26,659 nt of DNA from Alphaproteobacteria bacterium (GTDB lineage: Bacteria > Myxococcota_A > UBA796 > GCA-2862545), in the NCBI GenBank assembly GCA_020632875.1, contig JACKET010000034.1:1-26659 (forward strand), written 5' to 3'. Positions 21,660 through 26,659 of the stretch are shown here, one piece after another; positions within the stretch are counted from its first letter, which is position 1; every line of letters starts with the position of its first letter. The notes under the pieces are model-generated. The model searched no databases. It had not been told where the DNA came from and saw only the letters and a program-made list of their open reading frames with translations. A program made the translations under genes and the position numbers.

Positions 21660-23057
21660 TCACGCCAGCTTCGGTGGCACCTTCGCCAGCACCACGATCA
21701 CCTCCCCCGTCCGCACCACGTGCTCGGGACCGGGGTTCACATCCCCACCGACGCTGATCAGCACCGCGCGATGCTGCGCGTGCAGCACGGGGAGCAGCTC
21801 CGAGACCGGCCGACCGTCCCAGCTCGCGGGCGCGCGCACGCTGAAGAAGCTGTTGCCTCGCTTGGAGGTCAGGATCTCGTCCAGCACCGCGACCAGTCCG
21901 CGGTTGCGCGTCGCGGAGCCGATGATCATCCCCGCGAACCAGTCGCCCACGACGATCTCCTCGACGCCCGCCATCCGGAGGATGTCGCTGTGCTGGGGGT
22001 TCGTCAGCTGCGCGACCGTGAAGAGCCCCGGCGCCATGCGCTCGATGGTGAGCGCCGCCGCGACGGTGCGCGCGTCGCGATCCGCCGCCGAGCGCCGCAC
22101 CAGGTGGTCGGTCAGCAGGATGGCGGTCTTGGCGTGCTTCATCTGCAGCTGCTCGAGCACGTCGATGCGGACGTAGTCCCCGACGTGGTGCAGGAACAGG
22201 TCCGGGTCGATGTCGTCCAGCGGGACGGTCGACGGGAGCGGACCCTGCTCCGTCACCAGCACGACCCCGCCGCCCACGTCCGACCCCGGCCCGAACAGCT
22301 CGCGCAGCAGCGCCGGCCCGGCGTCGTTCCAGCCGAACACCACGATGTGCTGGTCCAGCTCGTCCACATCCATCCGACTCACCCCCATCCCGTCGCGGAA
22401 CCGCGCCACCATCCCGGCGGACACGGTCCCGATGAACATCCCGAAGATCGTGAGCCCGCCGATCATCAGGCCCAGCGTGGTCCACCGGCCGAGCTCGGTC
22501 TGCGGCTCGCCGCCGATCGGCTCGCCGCCGACCACCGACAGCATCGCGAACCACAGCGCGTCGTCGAAGTCCCGGAACGCCGGGTTCGTCGCCCCCTCCC
22601 CCGCGTTCAGCACCATCGCTGCGGCCAACACGAGCACCACGGAGCCCAGCGCGAGCGCGATGAGGTCGTTCATGCTCGACCCGATGCCGCCGCGGAACGC
22701 GCCGATCCGGCGCGACAGCAGCACCCCCGCGCGGAACAACCGCAGGATGCGGAGCACGCGGAACACCCGCAGCGGACGGGCCAGCGGCAGCACCGAGAGG
22801 ATGTCGACCCAGTACCGCGCGAAGAACCGGCGCTTGGTGCGCGCCACCCAGAACCGCACGGCCAGCTCGAACCAGAACACCACCGTGAGCGCGTCGCCGG
22901 CCGCGACGCAGATCTCCTTCACCACGCCGTCCACCACGAACAGCTCGAGCACGAGCAGCGCCACGGACGCCGAGATCAGCGCGAGGAGCACGTACTCCAC
23001 GACGCGGTGGTGGATGAAGCGGTCGGCGAGGCGCCGGAGGGTGATGCCCTCGCTCAT
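21660..23057 (-). CDS. voltage-sensor ion channel with RCK (TrkA-N) domain and atypical pore
   Basis: The 465-aa protein has six-transmembrane channel architecture. S4 carries six Arg at every third position (R94 to R109, RPLRVFRVLRILRLFR), a strong voltage-sensor pattern. The pore helix is FDDALWFAMLSVVGG at about 164-178. The filter region reads VVGGEPIGGEP (175-185) instead of TVGYGD. S6 follows (GLMIGGLTIFGMFIGTVSAG). A TrkA-N/RCK nucleotide-binding domain starts at ~237 (HIVVFGWNDAGPALL) and a TrkA-C-like module occupies the end. The fold and RCK domain point to K+ channels or Castor/Pollux-like relatives, but ion selectivity cannot be inferred from this filter. The ATG overlaps the TGA of the upstream TerB-like gene (ATGA), so translation is coupled. 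Confidence 0.9.
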   Translation of the reverse strand: MSEGITLRRLADRFIHHRVVEYVLLALISASVALLVLELFVVDGVVKEICVAAGDALTVVFWFELAVRFWVARTKRRFFARYWVDILSVLPLARPLRVFRVLRILRLFRAGVLLSRRIGAFRGGIGSSMNDLIALALGSVVLVLAAAMVLNAGEGATNPAFRDFDDALWFAMLSVVGGEPIGGEPQTELGRWTTLGLMIGGLTIFGMFIGTVSAGMVARFRDGMGVSRMDVDELDQHIVVFGWNDAGPALLRELFGPGSDVGGGVVLVTEQGPLPSTVPLDDIDPDLFLHHVGDYVRIDVLEQLQMKHAKTAILLTDHLVRRSAADRDARTVAAALTIERMAPGLFTVAQLTNPQHSDILRMAGVEEIVVGDWFAGMIIGSATRNRGLVAVLDEILTSKRGNSFFSVRAPASWDGRPVSELLPVLHAQHRAVLISVGGDVNPGPEHVVRTGEVIVVLAKVPPKLA

Positions 23058-23446
23058 GCCTCTGCGGACAGGGCTCCGATGAGGGCCGTGACCTCGGACT
23101 CGGGCATGCCGAGCACCTCGCCGGCCTCGAGCAGCACGCCCATCTCTTCGATCTGGAGCTCGTCGGCGGCGCTGCACGCGAACAGGAGCGTGAAGATCTC
23201 GACCTTCTCGTCGTGCGAGCAGTCTTGCGGCAGGACGTTGTGGGCCGCGTCGCGGTACGCCTCGAAGCGCTCGGTGAGGTGGCCGTCTTCACCGAGGAAC
23301 CCCGCCTGGCGGAGCAGCGTGCGCGGGAACACCTGGCCGAGGAGGTGGTACTCCTCGAACGACTCGAAGCCGTCGGCCGCCACGATGCGACTGGCGTACT
23401 CGAGCGCGTAGGCGAGCTTGAGGAACTGGCGGTGTTCTGCGTCCAC
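23054..23446 (-). CDS. TerB-like all-helical protein (130 aa)
   Basis: This is a small cytoplasmic protein with amphipathic helices in the manner of the TerB/TerB-C superfamily. AADGFESFEEYHLLGQV near residues 23-40 and CSAADELQIEEMGVLLEAGEVLGM near 90-113 are the two internally similar, acidic, possibly metal-binding half-repeats. Members occur in tellurite-resistance (ter) loci and in many membrane-stress systems. No other ter gene is present here. The start is GTG at 23446 with GGAGG 4 nt upstream. The stop overlaps the ion-channel start by 4 bp (ATGA), which implies fixed stoichiometry with the channel. A regulatory or calcium-sensing role for the channel is a reasonable guess. Confidence 0.75.
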   Translation of the reverse strand: MDAEHRQFLKLAYALEYASRIVAADGFESFEEYHLLGQVFPRTLLRQAGFLGEDGHLTERFEAYRDAAHNVLPQDCSHDEKVEIFTLLFACSAADELQIEEMGVLLEAGEVLGMPESEVTALIGALSAEA

Positions 23447-23502
23447 GGGGACCTCCGGCTGCCAGCCGTATCCGCTTTGTGCGAACGTTGTCGCGGAGGC
23501 AC

Positions 23503-24060
23503 ATGAACGACCCGGCCCGAGGCGTGCGATTCTGGGCGAGAGGGCCCGTCGAGGTCTTCCCCGACCAGGGGTTCTGCCACGTCGCGACCCACCGCTGGAG
23601 CCCGAACCGGCTGTGGCGCATGGCCCGGGAGCTCATCGGGCTCGTTCGCGCCGCGTTCGGCGTCCACCCGTGGGCCGGCATCGTGGTCACCGTGCTCCTG
23701 GGGCCGCCCGCGATCGTCCTGTACGTGCTCGGAGCGCCACTCTGGGTCTGGCACCGCCGGCGCCACCGCGTCGTCGCGGATCGCTCCGGAATCACCTTCC
23801 GCGGCCGGCGCTGGAACTGGGAGGAGGTCGACGGCGTCCAGGCCGACAACGTGGAATGGCGCGAGTCCACACCGCCCGCCATCGCCCACGCGGTGGTGCT
23901 CGACGAGGGCAAGCTACGGTGGGCGATGCTCGTCCCGACCTTCGAGCGCGCGGACGCGCTCGCCGAGCAGCTCGTGTTCCTCCACCGCACGGCGCGCGGC
24001 ACGCCGGAGGACGTTCCCGACGCCCTCCGCGCGGCGCAGGCCGCGGCCGAGCGAGCGTGA
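23503..24060 (+). CDS. membrane protein with PH-like domain (185 aa)
   Basis: The protein has one or two hydrophobic segments at about residues 57-84 (WAGIVVTVLLGPPAIVLYVL) followed by a positively charged RRRHR. It then has a ~90-residue beta-rich domain (ADRSGITFRGRRWNWEEVDGV) like bacterial PH-type domains found after membrane hairpins. No signal peptide is present. The ATG at 23503 was preferred over GTG at 23479 because GGAGG lies just upstream, although spacing (3 nt) is short. It is divergent from the TerB-like/ion-channel operon, with 56 bp between starts, and 38 bp upstream of the SDR gene on the same strand. Function unknown. Confidence 0.75.
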   Translation: MNDPARGVRFWARGPVEVFPDQGFCHVATHRWSPNRLWRMARELIGLVRAAFGVHPWAGIVVTVLLGPPAIVLYVLGAPLWVWHRRRHRVVADRSGITFRGRRWNWEEVDGVQADNVEWRESTPPAIAHAVVLDEGKLRWAMLVPTFERADALAEQLVFLHRTARGTPEDVPDALRAAQAAAERA

Positions 24061-24098
24061 CGGTCCCCTCGGCATCCGGTCCGGTTAGTCAGTCCCCC

Positions 24099-24950
24099 AT
24101 GAGCCTCTCCCAGATCTTCCGCGACGACCTCCTCGCCGGGCAGGTCGCCATCGTCACCGGCGGCGGCACCGGCATCGGCGCCTCCATCACCCGCGAGCTG
24201 ACGCGCCTCGGCGCGACGGTGGTGATCGCGAGCCGCAAGCCCGAGAACATCGAGCCCGCCGCGGCCGGCCTCTCCGAAGAGCTCGGCCGCGAGGTCGTGG
24301 GCGAGATCTGCGACATCCGCGACCGCGACAGCGTGGCCGCGATGGTCGCCCGCACCGTGGAGCGCTTCGGGCGCCTCGACCACCTCGTGAACAACGGCGG
24401 CGGCCAGTTCTTCTCGCCGGCCGAGGGCATCAGCGGCAAGGGCTTCGATGCCGTCGTGGGCACGAACCTCACGGGCACCTGGAACGTCACGCGCGCCGTG
24501 GCCGACGCGTGGATGCTGAAGCACGGCGGCGTCGTCACGAACATCACGATGCTCACGCACCGCGCGTTCCCGGGCATGGCGCACTCCGTCGCCGCGCGGG
24601 CCGGCGTCGAGGCCATGACGCGCACCCTGGCCGTCGAGTGGGCGAACCGCGGCATCCGCCTGAACAGCGTGGCGCCCGGCTACGTCGCGAGCTCCGGCAT
24701 CAAGCGCTACCCGGCGGGCCTGAACCTCGTGCAGCAGATGCAGTCGGTCGTCCCCATGAAGCGCCTCGCCACGTGCGACGAGATCGCGTGGATGGTCGCG
24801 TACCTGCACTCCGTCGCGGGCGCCTACATCACGGGCCAGACGATCACGATCGATGGCGGCAAGGAGCTGTGGGGCGACTACTGGCCCATCCCCGACCCGA
24901 AGCCGATGCCGGAGATCGAGATCCCGGTGGAGCCCTGGGAGACGGAGTGA
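24099..24950 (+). CDS. SDR-family oxidoreductase, PECR-like (trans-2-enoyl-CoA reductase type)
   Basis: The 283-aa protein has the cofactor motif TGGGTGIG at residues 20-27. NNGGGQFFSPAEGISGKGF at ~98-116 and NLTGTWNV after it are diagnostic of the peroxisomal trans-2-enoyl-CoA reductase (PECR)/dienoyl-CoA reductase branch of the SDRs, so an acyl-CoA substrate is likely. The usual YxxxK pair is absent: the aligned positions are S163 and R167 (HSVAARAGVEAMTR). The branch commonly has Ser and Arg here but uses a Tyr further on, which I do not see. The C-terminus ends in ITIDGG and a Pro-rich tail. No Shine-Dalgarno is visible before the ATG. Its stop overlaps the peptidase-like gene by 4 bp (GTGA). 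Confidence 0.88.
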   Translation: MSLSQIFRDDLLAGQVAIVTGGGTGIGASITRELTRLGATVVIASRKPENIEPAAAGLSEELGREVVGEICDIRDRDSVAAMVARTVERFGRLDHLVNNGGGQFFSPAEGISGKGFDAVVGTNLTGTWNVTRAVADAWMLKHGGVVTNITMLTHRAFPGMAHSVAARAGVEAMTRTLAVEWANRGIRLNSVAPGYVASSGIKRYPAGLNLVQQMQSVVPMKRLATCDEIAWMVAYLHSVAGAYITGQTITIDGGKELWGDYWPIPDPKPMPEIEIPVEPWETE

Positions 24951-26308
24951 AGCGGGCCGCCGTCCTCCTCGCGCTGGTGGCCTGCAAGAAGCCCGGCCCC
25001 ATCGAGATCGCCGTGCCGGAGCCCGTCGACCCGTGGTCCGACGCGGCACTCGCCGCCTACGTCGACGAGATCGTGCCGCTCGTCGAGAAGCACGCGGGGC
25101 GGGAGTTCACGACGCGGCCCCCGCTCGAGGTCTTCGATCCCCAGGCCTTCGCCGTGTACGTCGGCAAGGAATCGAAGCTCATCATGGACACGATCTACCG
25201 CGACACGCCCGAGCCGGTCCGCCAGGCGCAGGCCGACGCCGACGCGAAGGCCCAGATGGGCGGGCTGTTCGGCAAGTTCGGCATCTTCGACGGCAAGACC
25301 TACATCGTGCCCAGCGCCATCGAATCCGCGGGCGACGAGCTCGGCGACGACGGGGCCGTGAAGCTCGCGAAGCTCGTCATCGCGCACGAGATCACGCACG
25401 CCCTGCAGAACCAGGAGCACGACGCGCGCGAGCAGCTCGACCACATCGTCGATCTCGACCACTTCCACGGGTGGAGCGCGGTGAGCGAGGGCGGGGCGAA
25501 CTTCGTCGCGTTCCGGGTCGCGCAGGATCTCGGCCTCGAAGAGGAGTTCTGGACCCTCTCCTCGCACCAGGGCTGGGGGAAGGACGGCCTCGCCGAGCCG
25601 TACGCGTACGACATCTGGATGCGGTACGGCCGCGGCATGCACATGCTCGAAGAGGTCGTCGAGGCCGAAGGGATGGAGGGTTTCTGGCGGTGGCACGCGC
25701 AGCCGCCCGTCAGCTCTTCGATGATCTTCCGCCCGGCCACGTATGCGACCGAGCTCCCCCCGCGGCCCGTCGACCTCGCCGAGGTGCTGCGCGGCACCGA
25801 CCAGAAGCTCACGCAGGGCCCGTGGATGGCGAGCAACACGCGGCTCGGCGAGTACACCCTGCGCGGCGAGGCCATCCGCACCGGCAAGGAGGAGGAGTTC
25901 GACCCCATCCTCGCGCACCTCGTCGACGCGCAGCACCTCGACCTCACGCTGCCCGACCGCAAGGGCGACATCCGCGTGATGGTCTTCGACGCCCCCGAGC
26001 AGGCGAAGGCCTACCTCGACCTGCTCCGCGCCGAGCAGACCGTCGAGGGCCAGCTGCTCGCGAAGATGCTCGGCGTCACGGTCGAGGTCACGTACACCGA
26101 GGTGAACGGCGTCGACGGCGACGCGAGCCTGCTGCGGACGCAGCGCGTGCCCGTCGGCGTGGGCGTGTATCGCGAGGAGCGCACGGCCTGGGTCGTGCGC
26201 GGGCGCCACGTGGTCGCGGTGAACGCGGCCAGCTTCCGACCCGGCCTGCGGCTGGCGGCCACGCTCAACGCGGTGTTCGCGAACCTCGAGGCGGCCGGCA
26301 CGCCCTGA
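24947..26308 (+). CDS. lipoprotein with HExxH metallopeptidase-like domain
   Basis: The 453-aa protein has a lipobox leader MKRAAVLLALVAC (GTG start, Cys13). The zinc-binding motif HEITH lies at 147-151 in AHEITHALQNQEHD, a context common in exported zinc peptidases. A second acidic residue, E181 in SEGGAN, occurs 30 residues later, as the third ligand would in gluzincin-like folds. The segment before the motif (GKTYIVPSAIES) looks like an edge strand. The rest shows no further known domain. Peptidase activity is inferred from the motif only. The start overlaps the SDR stop by 4 bp (GTGA), so an acyl-CoA reductase-type SDR and an outer-membrane peptidase-like lipoprotein are translationally coupled, which is functionally unexplained. 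Confidence 0.87.
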   Translation: MKRAAVLLALVACKKPGPIEIAVPEPVDPWSDAALAAYVDEIVPLVEKHAGREFTTRPPLEVFDPQAFAVYVGKESKLIMDTIYRDTPEPVRQAQADADAKAQMGGLFGKFGIFDGKTYIVPSAIESAGDELGDDGAVKLAKLVIAHEITHALQNQEHDAREQLDHIVDLDHFHGWSAVSEGGANFVAFRVAQDLGLEEEFWTLSSHQGWGKDGLAEPYAYDIWMRYGRGMHMLEEVVEAEGMEGFWRWHAQPPVSSSMIFRPATYATELPPRPVDLAEVLRGTDQKLTQGPWMASNTRLGEYTLRGEAIRTGKEEEFDPILAHLVDAQHLDLTLPDRKGDIRVMVFDAPEQAKAYLDLLRAEQTVEGQLLAKMLGVTVEVTYTEVNGVDGDASLLRTQRVPVGVGVYREERTAWVVRGRHVVAVNAASFRPGLRLAATLNAVFANLEAAGTP

Positions 26309-26310
26309 CC

Positions 26311-26659
26311 TCAGGCCCCGTCGAGGATCCGCTGCCACCTCTCGCGGACGGCCGGCACCCACGAAGGAACCACTGGCTCTGGCGCGTAGCCCACATCGAG
26401 GCGCACCTCGACCCCGTCGACGACACATCGGCACTCGAGCTCGCGGAGCCACAGCGCGTGGAGGTGCGCGCGCGCCTCGGCCTCGTCGACGAACACGTAC
26501 GACACCGTGTCGATGGGCCGGTCCGTCGACTGCGAGTCGCGGCGCAGCGCGCACGCGTCGAGCATCTCGGCCTCGGGGACCTCGCGCCCGTGGACCACGA
26601 CGACGAGCCGGCGCTCGGAGTCCAGGTAGGTTCCGGAGATCTCGGTGGTATAGCGATGC
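26311..26659 (-). CDS. protein of unknown function, 5' end outside window
   Basis: The frame is open from the right edge to the TGA at 26313..26311, giving 115 residues. It begins (in the window) with strand-like TTEISGTYLDSERRLVVVV, then a helical, Arg-rich part, and ends RERWQRILDGA. Internal GTG codons are not preceded by good ribosome-binding sites, and the sequence upstream of them is in-frame and coding-like, so the gene very likely continues beyond the edge. It converges on the peptidase-like gene with only 2 bp between the stops. Two adjacent Cys (ECRC) are the only notable residues. No family is recognised. Confidence 0.7.
   Translation of the reverse strand, partial: HRYTTEISGTYLDSERRLVVVVHGREVPEAEMLDACALRRDSQSTDRPIDTVSYVFVDEAEARAHLHALWLRELECRCVVDGVEVRLDVGYAPEPVVPSWVPAVRERWQRILDGA

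Noticed and set aside
23054..23446. Tellurite-resistance locus
   Set aside because: Only a TerB-like protein is present; no other ter genes are nearby.

Overview
The window looks like a chromosomal stretch of a high-GC Myxococcota-type bacterium (the former deltaproteobacterial myxobacteria and relatives). The reasons are very high GC with GC-rich third codon positions, a MYXO-CTERM-like C-terminal anchor on an FG-GAP protein, lipoproteins with Asp/Thr/Ser-Asp linkers, an OmpA protein with thrombospondin type 3 repeats, and at least seven predicted lipoproteins in 26.7 kb. Species cannot be named from the sequence. No rRNA, tRNA, CRISPR array, transposase or phage gene was seen.

Layout. (1) 1-2049, minus strand: an SDR oxidoreductase followed by two overlapping genes for exported proteins of unknown function; the last runs off the left edge. 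(2) 2255-4649, minus: a lipoprotein and an OmpA-family outer-membrane protein, with a strong palindrome after the latter. A SRAP (YedK/HMCES-type) abasic-site protein is divergent from them (4728-5435, plus). (3) 5436-6776: no credible gene. It holds a mosaic, near-palindromic repeat element with 60-bp terminal inverted repeats. (4) 6777-11218: a solo DNA methyltransferase co-oriented with an Ig-like lipoprotein (minus), and two paralogous fibrinogen-like lipoproteins (plus). The three lipoproteins share Asp-rich minisatellite linkers that lie in inverted orientation around the methyltransferase. (5) 11206-15581, minus: FG-GAP/MYXO-CTERM protein, endonuclease/exonuclease/phosphatase-fold lipoprotein, and a COG2403/cyclic 2,3-diphosphoglycerate synthetase-like GTPase. 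(6) 15653-17949: a small acidic protein (plus), converging on a minus cluster of one lipoprotein and two paralogous Cys-motif membrane proteins. (7) 18135-20979, plus: a tightly overlapping GMC oxidoreductase, YceI-like protein and TraR/DksA-type zinc-finger protein. (8) 20980-21659: a 7-bp tandem repeat and a second, shorter copy of the repeat element. (9) 21660-23446, minus: a TerB-like protein translationally coupled to a voltage-sensor/RCK ion channel whose pore signature is not TVGYG. (10) 23503-26308, plus: a PH-like membrane protein, a PECR-like SDR, and an HExxH metallopeptidase-like lipoprotein coupled to it by a GTGA overlap. (11) 26311 to the right edge, minus: the 3' part of an unknown gene.

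Many genes are coupled by 1-, 4- or 10-bp overlaps, so short operons dominate. The window does not encode one obvious multi-gene system. The most unusual items are the dispersed palindromic repeat family, the inverted acidic minisatellites around the methyltransferase, the coupled TerB-like/ion-channel pair, and the fibrinogen-like lipoprotein pair.
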